DNA of 64,000 nucleotides from Bolinopsis microptera (Eukaryota; Ctenophora; Tentaculata; Lobata; Bolinopsidae): assembly GCF_026151205.1 (NCBI RefSeq), contig NC_087072.1, forward strand, positions 20,922,103 to 20,986,102, read 5' to 3'. Of the stretch, positions 1 to 12,248 are shown piece by piece. The number at the start of each line of letters is the position of its first letter. Position 1 is the first letter of the stretch. The notes under the pieces were generated by a model, which saw nothing but the letters and a program-made list of their open reading frames with translations, did no database searches and was not told the DNA's origin. The position numbers and the translations under genes were made by a program.

Positions 1-648
1 CCCGAGTTGCCGCATTGACTTTCGTCCGGATCCGTTTTTTACGAGGCGTAATCACCAGTTACTCAGCTTCATGTATATCTGATAATATTTTGTTTGATCT
101 CTACAACATTCTTGTAAGTTGGAGTGTCCGTAATTATTATAGAAACCAGCCACCTCCGCATTACATATCTTTTGTATGCCAGGTCTTTTATAAAATCTTA
201 ATCATATAATAAGAATAGAACCCAATAGTCTAAGATGAAACGGTATATCTTTTAGCTCATCGTTATTAAAATACTAATGTAATGAATTAATCAAGTAATG
301 TTCCCTTCCAACACAAATAAACAACAAACAAATGCTTTGCTCCACCGCAGTGGTGACGGCAATCGTAGGGCTATGCAGTTGGTTCAGATAACTCTCACCA
401 CGACGACAGCGTCGAGAAATTATCAAATGAGCATTGCGCATACTGACACATTTTATATTTTAAATATTTTACAAGCAACTGGTTCCCTTTTGCCAGCCGT
501 TTTTAGTCCATGTACGTCCGTTTCTGGTCTCATGCAGACCATGCGCAAACTAAAATTTTGTTTATATGCCAACATGATTATTTGAATCCGTCGTACACCC
601 CTATCATGTGCACGAATTGGGTTTTGTGCGAAAGTCACAAATAACGAA

Positions 649-668
649 GCCGCGCACTCGTGCGCGGC
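649..668. repeat. GC-rich palindrome (unit copy 1)
   Basis: A perfect inverted repeat with arms GCCGCGCA and TGCGCGGC around CTCG, in very AT-rich surroundings. It is present at the same unit position near 14,015, 27,214 and 40,408, with small differences compatible with read errors. It could form a hairpin. Its function is unknown. Confidence 0.7.
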
Positions 669-903
669 AGGGCTACAAAATGAAACAAAGATTTGGACTA
701 GTAGAAGATTAATGAAATATAAAAACCTCAGAATTCAATCCAGTTTAATAAATATTTTTAAAATAACTTCACATCTGCTAAGAAATTTTATTTTAATTTT
801 GAATAAGTTTAGGCTCGCGCTGACATTATAATAAGTGACAGAGCACGCCGCGCCAGATATGATAGAAATTATGATTGAGATCATATGTCGAGTAGTAAAT
901 GAG

Positions 904-979
904 TTTGTAGGTTTATAACCTGCCAAGATGCGGCGCGCCGAGTTGAAAAAAATATTTTATGAAGGTATCACCCGTTAAT
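904..979 (-). repeat. Diverged copy of the structured dispersed repeat
   Basis: Contains a GTAGGTT/AACCT hairpin, then a GCGCGCCGAGTTG block, then ATATTTTATG...TATCACCCGTTAA. These blocks occur in the same order in the better-preserved copies at 12,869-12,950 and, reversed, at 46,294-46,402 and 47,006-47,096. This version lacks the central GTCGACGAGTCC block. Equivalent positions in the other units are about 14,282, 27,466 and 40,662. Confidence 0.6.
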
Positions 980-1805
980 ATATAGTAAAAAAGTATTTTA
1001 CATAATATATCTAATTTTCATGAGTTTATTATCGGATGTTTAAGTTTGACTAGGTTTATATGATAGTTATTATATTTTGCAAAATTGCAATATATCTAAT
1101 TATTGTTTTACTTAAAAAGTTTTGGTATTTACTTACAATTTTGTTTTTATTTAAAATTTTTTCACTTATTTAATACTGAATTTATCGACGCACACACTTG
1201 AAAACTTTTCGTTCAATTGCATTGTCATGCAAATCGCAGGTGCCCCTAAGATTTCTCAGATGGTTTTTTTATCGAACCATATTTTCAAAAGGCTTGTAGG
1301 TCTGTTTGACATGTGAAGGTCCTCCCAGTCCCACACACGACCCAAGGTGGAATCTTTGTCAATCAACGACCTGAGCCTCGTCAATCCTATTTTCAATTTG
1401 CCAGGTGCACACCATTTTTTTTTCACTATAATGCTCATGCTTGCTCCCGACAGGCATAAAGATGGGGCACGTCTTGTTTTTGAGCGATATGATGTATTTA
1501 AATACATGCTTGTTAAATTGGAGAATACACTCTAATGTGTACATGACAATGTGAAGATCAGTTATTATTTCTTCAGCTCAATAGGAATAGTCCGAAGAAA
1601 GCGTTTTAAAACGACATTTCACAGTGAGACAATGGTGGTAAAATATCAAGAAACATTTAAAATCACACCTTGTTTCGTTAATTAATTATTGCGCTGAAAC
1701 TTTTCAGGTCTAAAATTTACCAGTTGTAAAACTAATAACAAACACAAGTCTAACTAGAACAACAGCTCACACTTCAAAACTTCCAAAACATCCCTAAAGA
1801 AAGTA

Positions 1806-2711
1806 ATGACTGAAGACTACTCCAAGTACCGTTGAGACGCTACCTTCTAGCAGTTTGGACCATCTCTACCACCACCATCGCTATTTTAGAAATCTTGTAG
1901 TTCTCAAATGCCATAAAGCAGAAATCAATAAAAGCTGGACAGAATATCACTTGGTAATCATAGGAAACCTAGCAGTGGCTGATAATTGGATGTGATTGTA
2001 CTAGCTTGACAAACTTTATCACATTATAGCGACGAAATGTCTTGGTGAGAGCAAAACTGTTTCCAAATCAGTTATTTTTTGTGTAACCATCTTCTTTTCG
2101 GTGAGTGTATTTTTTCCCTCTGTTCTCTAATGTTAGCAAAGCAACTAGCCTCGCATTTCCGTTTCCTAGCAAGAATCGAAGTAAATAGACAAGGCTACTT
2201 CATAGCAGGGTTTATTTGGCTATCAGCGCTGCCCATACTTGGATACGTTATCATGTATCAGGATTAATTTCTATTTCAGTCCCGAAATATTGCGATGCAC
2301 AAAAGTGTCAAGAAGAGTGGAGCATCTGATGCGTATTCGTACCTCTATATGTTTACAATGTCATCCCGGATTTAAATTCTGGTTTGTACGATTGGACTGC
2401 TTATCTATACATTTCGTAAAGCGAGAAAACTGAAACCTGGAACACTAGCGAACCAATCTTGGAGAAGTCATCGTGTTTTTTGATCCCTCTTCTTCGCCGG
2501 TTGGAATGATAGCATTCAGCGAGGACAAGGATTTCTAATGAACATTTCACAAGATTTCAAAGCTTATCTACAGTCCAAACCTTTGCTACAAATCTCAAAT
2601 ATTGTAACCTAAATCACAATAAGAAGTTTCGGCAATTTCGGTGAGGAAATCACTATCGTTACAATTTGTTCAGGGGATTTGAAATCAAGCTGCTACAGAA
2701 CCAACACTTAA
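1806..2711 (+). pseudogene. Class A GPCR-like gene, unit copy 1 (frame broken)
   Basis: Intronless gene of about 300 codons, read by comparing four copies because each is interrupted by indels. It starts at ATG (MTETTPRPFERYL). TM1 contains GNLVVLIAI with the conserved Asn, and TM2 contains NLAVADMG with the conserved Asp. A Cys precedes TM3 (YFCVT), followed by EYFFPLFSLMLAKQLA. TM4 reads IAGFIWLAALPILG, and an extracellular loop follows. TM5 contains IVIPGFIILVV and runs into the basic stretch TFRKARKLKPGT; TM6 is LGVSVVFLITLLP. The C-terminal tail reads NKKFRQFREEITIV, like helix 8. The product would be a plasma-membrane receptor; its ligand cannot be told. No clear DRY or CWxP motif is seen. 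The breaks are probably sequencing errors rather than true decay. Confidence 0.72.
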
Positions 2712-5698
2712 AGTTCACAAGCGCATCGAATAAATAAAATAGTATGATATTAGCGAACGTTCTTGTGAACGTAAACAATATTATATTTATAATCTGACAT
2801 TAATCAAGCTGAATACTTTTATTGAACTTCTGCGTTTTAGTTTCTTACCTAAATAACTATCAGTCCAGAATATCATGATAACTTTTCGCAAATGGAACCA
2901 TGGTCCGGACTCTTGTGTCTTCAGTGCGAGAAGAATCTGAAATTAATGACAATTGAAAATCAGAAAATTCTAATTTACCAGAACACATATTTCGTATAAT
3001 TATTAATTGTTGAACAGTCCCTATTATTAAACTTCGAGATCCGACCTTCAGAAAACGGCCTAACTAAAGACCCTAATCTTAACCCAAAAAGATAATAACT
3101 ACCATACCCACAAAAATCTAATAAATCATTAAAAAATTTCTTCGTGAGTTTACTGTAGATCTACACTGGATCATAAGAAACAACTCGAGAACACTGCGAC
3201 ATGTCCCACCATCTTAATCTGGTTATTAAGAAGCATTATAACGCTCCACAACCTCGTCAGCTCCTTCATCAAACCTTGTATCTTATATAAAATCACCTGG
3301 GCAGAAGGATTGTATGTACAGCTCGGTGATGCTGAGTCAAATAACTATTCATATGGTCCTTATGATCATAATAGAACAAAAGCTCTTGCCCAGAATAAAT
3401 TGAATATGTCATGATAATTCCTCAACTGTATGAGTGCGAAGGTTGTTCAATGCTGAAAAACCCCAAATAATGTTAAAAACGTGCCCGTTAACCAATTTGG
3501 CTAATTCTTTGTGTTTAAGAATGAGTTTTCTTCATATTCCAAATTGCAAGAATTGATTACACATAATTTATTTTACATCAACATTTTTACGGCCTATCTC
3601 CTTTTATTCTCTGATAAGAATTTAACTAATAAATTGTATATATACAACAACTAATTATGGTCAATCAGAGTTTATCCTCCATCAATCTGAGTATCTCGCA
3701 TGATGGTGTAGAAAGCTTGGGTGTTGACTCGCCACATAACACCTCCTGAAGAACGACTCTTTTTAGATGGGAGGTTCCCCGCTTCTGATGGCTCTTCATG
3801 TTTTCCTCAACATACCCTCTTATCTTAGTACCTGTTTATTATTTAAAAATTAATTATAAGAAGTAACTAAACAGTTCCAATCGAAGTAAACTAAGAAGCT
3901 AATTATTGAGAATGTCATGGAAGAGTCAGCCACATGAATAAAATCCATTCCAAATGGCTCATTAACAAAAGATAAGAATAAAAGTTGAACTCAAACAGAG
4001 GCATAGTAACTCGAATTATAAACTGAACAACACAAATGTCATGTACTGTACAAATTAAATACATCAAAAAATACCCAAAAATACTGTCCAAGAGGTTTCC
4101 ATATTACATAATTTTTATCTTTAACAGATGTTTGCAGCCTGATCAGACTAAATAACAAGGAGGAAGTCTTTAAAAGAAAACTTGGTGGTAATAGCTCCTC
4201 CCAGTACTCTTTCAGCCATGTTCACCGTGTTGTTGTTTTCACAATGTTACAAACATTGGGTAAAAATGTAGAACTAAGTTGACTGAAGTATGTCGACAGT
4301 GTAATCGTACAGCTCGTTTATTCTCTCCAATCTCGGTCAAACCTAGCACAGAAAAGATCTATTATGGTATTAATAACCTAAGCTCAAACAGATGTGTAAA
4401 AAAAACTTTAAAAAAATTGAAAATATTAAATATGAATGGCTTGGTTACTGCTCAAGAATCTAGATACAAAATACTTATACTACATACCTGACAATATCTG
4501 TGTTTTATTAAGACACAAAGACATTGGTAGCTGTTTTTTTTGGGGCGGGTTTATTTATATTTTTGTTCAAATCCAGTGCGTTCAATTGATTTCTTTCATA
4601 CCAATTTTGACTGTTATTAAGGATGGTTTATACTGTTTTGGCACATATTGGGCCAAAATAAATCAATCCACTAAAGATACTACCATTGATGAACTCCAGT
4701 TTTCATTGCTTCCTAAAAGTAAATAACTAAAATTTACCAAAATTGAATAATTATCATTCATAGTGAACTATCATCTTCTAGCATGGAATGAAATGGATAA
4801 TTCAGGTCTTCTTTTCACATCAGCTTCACCACGCTGACTACTCAGTCAACCTCCACTAATTTGTACCTTCACACCCTTCACAGTTTCATTTTTAAGCTAA
4901 TTCGCAGATTTTATAATTCGGACTGTATACTAAGTGATATAATGACCACAGCCGAAGGATGTGGATAAGAGGTCAAATAAGAGGTCAATATTTCCTGTTA
5001 CTATATACTAACCTCTCTGTCAATGACATACTCGACAACCGACACAACTCCACCATCGTCACTTTTGCAAAACCACACTAAATGGTTAATAGTGCCAGAG
5101 GAACTGGACCAGACTGGAGTAAACAAGCAACTACGTACACCTCTTAGTTCGCCTCTCTCTCCACACCCAGGTCCACCACTGAAGCGTTCATCAATGACAC
5201 ACCACACACTTAACCAATCATCAATGACAAAACCTTCTGATTCCAACCGCAACCTCCCATAAGAATGCCATACCCCAGAGTAGGCAAAGCATCCCCAGCT
5301 AACTCTACCCGTGGGCCAACCCGGCCCAGCCTATCTTTAAATTTTTTTTAAATCCGAAGGGTTGATGAACCTTGTGGGGGGGGAAAAAGTGAATTGAAGA
5401 CACCAATTCCATACTTAACCCGCTCCTATGAGACCCCCCCGAAAAACTATTATCAACAAGATATAGTCTGTCTAACATACTGTACAAAACAAACTTACAC
5501 CATATTAAGTATAATATTCTTTTGAACTGCAAACTAAATTTTTCTTCACCTCAAACTGTTTCTTCTGTGAAACGATTATTATTCATAACATCTTTACCAC
5601 TTGTCCTTAGGTGAACCACAGTGCCTCTAAATCTCTCAATTAGCCTATGGCACCAATCGAGGATGATTTAACACATGACTATTTCAGGAGTTGGAGCC
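2712..5698. other. Unit spacer after the receptor gene, copy 1
   Basis: About 3 kb without a gene I can name. Just after the receptor, around 2,890, lies a short frame beginning MEPWSDSCSSVREE, conserved in all copies, ending within about 30 codons. Antisense coding-like sequence lies at about 4,120-4,350 (clearest at 30,620-30,870). Another conserved, GC-richer block lies at 5,000-5,310; neither of its strands gives a protein that I recognise. The rest is AT-rich. Confidence 0.45.
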
Positions 5699-6121
5699 AT
5701 GGAAGAGTAAACAGTCCTCCAACTTAAATCTGAACGAGGACTGGAACACGGACAAGGAGCTGAGCTTGATTAGTGAAACCAGGGCAAACAAAAAGTTATC
5801 TGACTTTTAAAGAAATGTGAGTCAAAACCCCTCCGCTCAGAGCAAGTAATGAGATGGAGAATGTTCTGTCTATTTACGAGTGTTGACAATACACCGGCCA
5901 ATGGTAGTCTCCTTGTTTTTGCTGTATCTATGAATAAAAAATTAAAAAGGGCGTATACCGTATAAGTTGTCCGGCAAAAGCAACCTAAATTATTGATGGA
6001 TGACCTTAAAAGATTCGTAAATATGGTTATGAATACTTTAAGAAGAATTGAATGAAATAAAGGATATTGCTCCACTGTATACAATTTGGAGGAACCTTTT
6101 GTAGTTGTTTTGCACAGTTAA
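5699..6121 (+). pseudogene. Unrecognised short gene, unit copy 1
   Basis: Comparison of three copies gives coding-like stretches in order. The first reads DIPERGLDTDKDLSWISE. The second reads ENVRSYLRSVDNTPA and then FAVSMNEKLKGDA. The third reads LPYKLSRKSNLKLLMDDL and continues through a charged helix to IQFGGTFCSCLHS before a stop. Frame changes between stretches sit where copies differ in length. The helical LKGDA part is faintly like a retroelement Gag helix, but that is a guess. It ends about 200 bp from the 3' end of the antisense retroelement gene, so the two converge. Confidence 0.35.
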
Positions 6122-6339
6122 CGGTGTGAAGATGATTTTACCATGGTAAAAATTCCGTTTACATACTCAAGCTCTACACCTACTCCTTATTTCGACACGT
6201 ACTGTAATTCAACAAACCCCCTAAGGATTTTTTAAAAATAAAATATTCAAACACTATAACACATAATATAGCAAATGACCCATTATAAAAATCAACCCTT
6301 TAAGAATTCAAAAAATCCCTTAACAATCAAAAATTTTTT

Positions 6340-9300
6340 ACCCTTGGCCTTGTGGCTCAAGTTAAGATCTAGACTGTTTATATCTACCTACAATGTTTTT
6401 TTCTCGCACGCTCTGTCTCACACGGAGAGAAATCGAACTGTTGTTCTAGATTTCAAAGCGAAGGCCTTTCTATGTGTATCCTACAGCGTCTGAGTACCTC
6501 TGGCCATGTGGTACTCCAACTTACTGCCAGCTGTCTTGAACCAGACTCTCAGCTTCAACCACCCATTCCACCAGAATTCGAGATACACTAAAGGTTTGAA
6601 GCTTCCTTTCTCCACTTCAAGAAACCCTTGCATTTAACATCGCCTTTTCTCATTTCATGTAACAGGTAATTGCTGGTATCGGTTTTGCTTGCAATGGATG
6701 GGGGCTGGGCAAGAAAAAACCCTACATCAAAAGAAATGCCCGTCTCTGAAGCATTACCAAATCGATCTTGCAGAAATGTCCAGGCCTGGCTTGGTCTCCA
6801 AGGACTGTTTCCCTTTGGTAAACTGTAGACCATCAACCTGAAGAAGAACTGGCTCAGTCTGCACATCCTTGCATTTCACAGTTCTCATTAGTTGCTGCAA
6901 AGGTGTCTCTCAGCGAGTATGTGCCGCAGTGACCCCACCCCAAAAAAAACAAAAAATATCCCCAATTTATGCATATGAGCGCATGGTTTGCTGAGTTCTG
7001 GGCCACACGTACATGTTTTAGGGCAGTCCTTTAAAGTTCAGGTTGTATCTCTTGAGAGCTATTGCATCAGAGAACATGTTTTTATTATTCATCAGATATC
7101 CCTACTCTTTTAAAGGTAGTGCTTTAACCAAGCACTTGCCCCTTTCTCGGGATCCGCTAGTTGAACATCAACTTGGCCAGTGGTGTTGACTCGAGACCTG
7201 TCGTATTTCTGCTTGTTGTTGTCGATAAAAGAGATTTCGTTCTGTCGTTATCTCAGTTTTCACTCCTTTACAATGTCTCCAGTCCTCTTTGTATGTTGTC
7301 TATCTGCTTAGAATTGCTTCTTTAAGGGGTTTTGTGGCTCAACCTGAGAAATTGTACTCTCGGTCTGCCATTTCCATCATAACGTGGTATAACCCAATCC
7401 TCCATATCTTGGTGGTAGAGCCATTAATGTTCTTAGTTCATCAGTGCAGCTAAACAGCCTGTTAAATGATACTGGGATAAACTCCATCACGTGTTACTTG
7501 TTCTAGAGGAGTGAGCCTATCTGCAACCTCCTGGTTTAGTTTCTGCACACATAGTTCCATCTTTTTACTAAGCCCATACAAGTATGCACTGTATGCTATC
7601 TGAGTTCTCTTGATGCTATATCACTTACTGTTTAAGATCCCAAACACCATTCTTGAACTTTTTTCCTCAATGAAAGCCTCTTTCCTTGGTCTGTTCCGAT
7701 GAAGCAGCCAGATATCGTCGACCAATGCTTGTCCCACATTGACATCTTGGATAGGGTTCATGCTTCTCTCGTGCTCAGGCTGACTATCGACCCATGTTTT
7801 AGAAGATTAGGGTTGTATCCAAAAGTGGTCCTTTAATACAGAGGTTTATCCCACCACTTCCTTATTTCCACCATTTACCCCAGCAGCAGAGTCATCAGCA
7901 GTACCAGATCTGAGTCCACCTTCTCACATTTTCCTGCATCAATCATGGTATTGTACCAGATGCATAAAAATCCCATGGCAGGTGATCACCTTGTGTGGTC
8001 CCTTCTTCACTAAAAAGATGCTCATCTCCTCCTACAATGAACAGTCTAGCAGGCTTCTGTAGGTGTTCATAATGTAAGTAGCAACTTCTGGACAAACGAT
8101 GTTCATGTTGTTGAGAGCAGCACTCTCGGTTCAGCAAGTGAATGCATTCGCTTCATCCCCTAAGATGATAGCTTCCGTATTCAAGGGTCTTCAAGAGGGG
8201 GAGAGGAGACGATGGAAGTTTCAGTCAGGTCTTCAAAGCATCCCTTGCAGCATGGACTGCTGCTTCCAGCTCCTCCCTAAGACTCACAAACTTGAATATG
8301 AGCATGGCTCCAACCAGATCTTTCTGTAGGAGGGTCATTATGTTTCCTATATCTCTTCTTAAGACTTCACCTATGCCTACTGGCCGACACCAGGCTTTTT
8401 ATCCAGGGGGACAAGTCGACATCCCTGTCAATGAGTCAACAGCGTTGATCCAATACCGGAACACATAGTTTTTCCTTGCTATCCCTGCTATGGCATTACA
8501 TAATCCTCACACTTCTTACCAAACTGTTTAGAACACAGTAGAGTCCTTCCATGCATCCGCATCCTCCCTGAATGGCCCTGCAGCACCCTGTATCCTTTTG
8601 CTGCTTGTCTTATCGATTCCCGCGTCAATACTGGCGAATAATAACCGCCTACCCTCCACGACAGGTTCCACTCAGATAGATTCCCTTTGATGCAGGTGAT
8701 GCCTGGGGATGCTTCTCTTCAGCACTTATCAAATCTGAAGTAGGTTCAAGAATCCCGTGGCATTTTAACCAATCACCGCATTGCTTGCAACTGACTTTTC
8801 CGTTCATCATTAGTCGATTGAAACATCTCTCAACATTGCCATGTTTATTTTTCCCCTTTCCCATCTCCTCTGAATCTCCTGTCCTTCTCGCAGCAGCTCT
8901 TCTAGCTTACTGCCTTCCACAAAGCAAGTCTTCTCTTCAACACTTTTCAGTGTGTTTCTTTTGCTTTGGACCTCTTGAGGGTTTCTGCAACAGCAGTGAT
9001 GGCATTATCAATCAAAAGGGTGATGGTCACATGATTCCATAGCACGCGATGTGAAATTGTCGCCACTTTAGTCATTTCCTTCGATAAGAAGAAAAAAGAA
9101 AAAGAATGCTTATCCAGCGCCCCTGAGGGAAGCAAAATATGTTTCTTCCCCTCCATTTAAAACTTTAACACATATATTCCTCACATTATTGTCAGAACTG
9201 TCCCGAACTATTCCATGGTCCTAATATTAATCGAATGGATAACTACATTATCATGAATCTGGGAAACAGCACTCCTTGCCTCTTCTACCACAGAAACCAG

Positions 9301-9650
9301 CGTCCTTTGATGTTGTTTTTAGGCATCTTGTACATAGATAATCACATTGCTTTCACTCAGCTTACTTGTATTCTTTTTTTAATGATCTTCAGCAAGTCCT
9401 ATGATGCGATGAGTGACAACCTATCGCACAGCAAGCCATCGTCCATACTCAGTCACTTAAGATCGCATAATGGACAAGTCTCTGTAAGTGTCCCAAATCC
9501 TTGATTTCTTGAGAGACAGTTTATTTGTTTCTTCTGGGTCTTGTACATTGATCTAGATTAGCAACTTACTTAATGCGTTAATTTAGTTCTCAACTGATTT
9601 TAGATCTGTATCAACATTTCCAACCAAAAACGGGGACCACCACTGTTTTC
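6340..9650 (-). pseudogene. PHD finger - reverse transcriptase - restriction-like endonuclease retroelement gene, unit copy 1
   Basis: Large antisense gene, about 1,050-1,100 codons, broken by many indels. From the N-terminus: a PHD-type finger at about 9,325-9,485 (CPICD, CESCHSWHHRTC, YLCTRC) and the block PSGAAGKAFIEEMT near 9,100. Then come GPSGMDADAW-like and RLIPLDK...GVRPVGIGEVLRR fingers (8,352-8,425) and RT motif A VDAEDAFNLLN (8,113-8,172). Motif B EGTTQGD is at 7,977-8,011 and motif C WYADDSAAG at about 7,872-7,905. The C-terminal part has C-x-CG...HALICKLGG...RHNSLRDT, then RLDISARSIW and FFDV, the layout of the PD-(D/E)XK endonuclease of R2-type non-LTR elements. Residues are read from all three copies. 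A family name is not assigned. Ends are approximate. Confidence 0.78.
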
Positions 9651-9869
9651 CGGAGTCGATACCAAACAGGAGCTTACTTACCGCTGACAGTCCCTACTGG
9701 AACGGGTCTCCTAACGAGTAGTGATCCGAATTTGGGATCTGAAAGGAGTAATCTCGACACCAGAGGGTTTTACCAGATATTCGGTCGAACTCTATTGATT
9801 TATTACTAACATAATCACAGTTGAAATGTGCAATATAACAAAATTAACAATTTATTGTAAAAAGTTAAA

Positions 9870-10605
9870 TCAAATATTGATGATAAATTAAGTTGGAACC
9901 ACACATACAATCCTTAACATAAAACTAACGAGTGCTTGTTGGACGTATCTACCGTATAATAAATGCTTACCAGAATCACTAAATAGGAGTACCAAATTTA
10001 CCATTCACACAGTGATCTCATCTCGGTTTTGCTATATCTGTGTGGGAGGTATTCCTTAATAACCATTTAAAAAACCACTATTTATTACACTAGAAGAAAT
10101 GATAAGAATTCTATTCGGAGACCATAAAAGGTATGTAGATCAAATTCAAAACATGTCTAGAGTTAGACGGGTTCGGCTCCCAACGGTTGGGTTGCGATTT
10201 TTATGTTAAGGAGTCTACCAACCTCTATTTGAAAAAACATAAAATACTAGCCCCTTTTTTGTTTTTAAAAGAAGTGAAACCCCCCTACACAAATTTTTTA
10301 ATAGAAAAACCCCCTACGTTGCCTAATGGAATTTTTTAGATAATTAAGACAAGATACCAATTTCAATGTTCTCTTTGTTCACCATATCCTCATAGGAAAG
10401 ACAAAATGTTAATCACGATCACCTTTCACAACTAAACAATTCATCTATAAATCAGTGTGGCTGTGGAATGAGTTTTGTAAATTGGCTCATTTAATTTTAA
10501 ATTCCTCTTGTTCTTCTGTTCAGAATAAATTAACAAAATCCATTGATGAATTCCCAAAACAGGTATGGTGCTGACTGAATGACAAAAATATTCACTGAAT
10601 TCTAA
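9870..10605 (+). pseudogene. 3' end of a non-LTR retrotransposon RT ORF, unit copy 1
   Basis: Starts abruptly at DDKLSWKPHIQSL and runs through ESHLGFAISVWGG, FITQKKCIRILFGD, KPLFEKHKILAVENLYRL and a C-terminal LWNEFCKI-like stretch to TEF-stop. This is the part of a CR1/Jockey-like ORF2 after the polymerase domain; the LINE at 43,629 has the same blocks (IDEKLSWGPHI, LFITQKRCIRILFGD). No upstream RT domain precedes it, so it is a 5'-truncated insertion. Copy 1 carries a homopolymer-rich block near 10,250 that copies 2 and 3 do not have. Confidence 0.7.
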
Positions 10606-11706
10606 GTAAAACACAAATAGATCCAGGTATCGGCAGGCGCTGCCGCCAAACTACATTATCAATGCTATACTTCTTTTATTTACAGCAGCTAGAAGTATAG
10701 CGCGCATTAACAAGGCGCGCTAGCATTTTTTTTACGCCATTCTAGGTTTCGACTGATTTACACAATACACAATACACAATAATGTCCAATGTGATTCTAT
10801 TTGTTTGCCCCTAATCTGATAATTCTAATGAAGTGACTGCTCCTATTAACCAACCGACCAACATTTCGGTCGAACCCTAAATTACTAATACCAAATTTAA
10901 ACCCCACAATATGCGTGATAGTCCTCCAATTCTTCCTCCTTCTCTCGATCTTTGTTCTTTTGATAGAAATGAAACTGTTTGTATACTATAAACAAATAGT
11001 GATTTTTAACTTTGAGATAAACTAGTATATTATTATATTTTTGCACCAATGTTCACCTAACTTAACGTCTCACACTGAACACCGATCGCCGAAACCCAAT
11101 TTTAAAGTAAAATTTATACGATCTGACTACAGTGCAGACTGGCGCAACGTTCCCCGTATAGTACTCAATCGGAGGGTAATCAGGTCACGTGTTAATGAAA
11201 AATTACGTGGTCCTTCCACAATCCCTTCTGTTGGGTCACACGTTTATTGGAACAGAGATCGCTATCGTGTAACTAGATTCTAGAAGCATTATAAATGCAA
11301 AGTAACTTTGTGACAGGTGATAGGCAAATGAAATTACACATCTTGCTTTAACTTTATCCCGTCACCAATGACAAATTAATTAACGGCTGTGGAGTGTTTC
11401 ACGTTTGTCCGTACTCAAAACGTTTCGCGTATGCGATGCGGCCCATCGAGGAAAATCTTTTTACTTGTAATTTTAACCATATAAAGTATGATTAGTCGGA
11501 TATAGTACTGAGTCAAACAGTCCCGAAACGAAAAAGCAAACCATTTGAATTTTGTTCGGCGACTGAATTGTTGATGGGCCTGCAAATATTTGTGGTCGAG
11601 TAGTTTGAATACTCAATGATTAACATGATTATCGATTTAATTTAGGAATGTATATAACTATCATTGACCAAGTTTAATGTTATTGAGAATGCACCCCAGC
11701 ACTGGG

Positions 11707-11778
11707 GCGCGCGGCGGCTTTGATGTTAGCGGCTACAAGCTTGAAAAGCTAGGCAGCTGCAGAAAGGCGCCGCGCGCG
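11707..11778. repeat. Long GC hairpin, unit copy 1
   Basis: Arms GCGCGCGGCGGCTTT and AAAGGCGCCGCGCGCG enclose about 40 bases that themselves contain AAGCTT and CAGCTG palindromes. Present at 24,896-24,973 and 38,109-38,178; the right arm is degraded in copy 3. It is surrounded by DNA with very few G or C. Confidence 0.65.
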
Positions 11779-12248
11779 TTCACAAGTTCAGCGTACGGCT
11801 TTCGTTTTTGATTTTACAAATGACAAAGCAACTTTAAAGATTATTAATGAAATTATCGGATATTTATTTATTCATATGTATTGAATTCTTCTGTGGAAAA
11901 TAAAAATTGTACTTTTACTTAAATTAGTATTTTACTTAAATCCATTTGGCTAGTTTTTAGTATTTTAAGGTTCAACTCTGTCGAACTAAAGTGGCTCTTG
12001 ACTCAAGGTATGACACGTACCAAATTGACAAAAGAACTTCAACTGTCAAACTGGAGTTTTGAAATCTCCGGATCTAAAGCAGCGATCCCTAACATCTTAA
12101 ATCTATTCGTTTGTTTTGTTTTTCCGCTTGTCTCGTGTTGTTCAATGATGTGTGAATGTAATTGTGAAGAAGTAATAATAAAAATTTAAACTAGCATTTA
12201 CAATGTAAACATACACAGAACGGTCCAAAATCTAATTGGCCACCAGCA

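Larger units (their letters stand above)
1..1805. other. Non-coding left part of unit, copy 1
   Basis: AT-rich DNA with no frame that stays open in the same place across the four copies. It holds a GC palindrome at 649-668 and a diverged copy of a structured dispersed repeat at 904-979. The stretch at 1,130-1,560 is conserved between copies but shows no coding signal that I recognise. Confidence 0.5.

Noticed and set aside
5001-5262. Protein gene in the GC-richer block of the unit
   Set aside because: Both strands have short open stretches, but the copies do not agree on one frame and no motif is recognisable.
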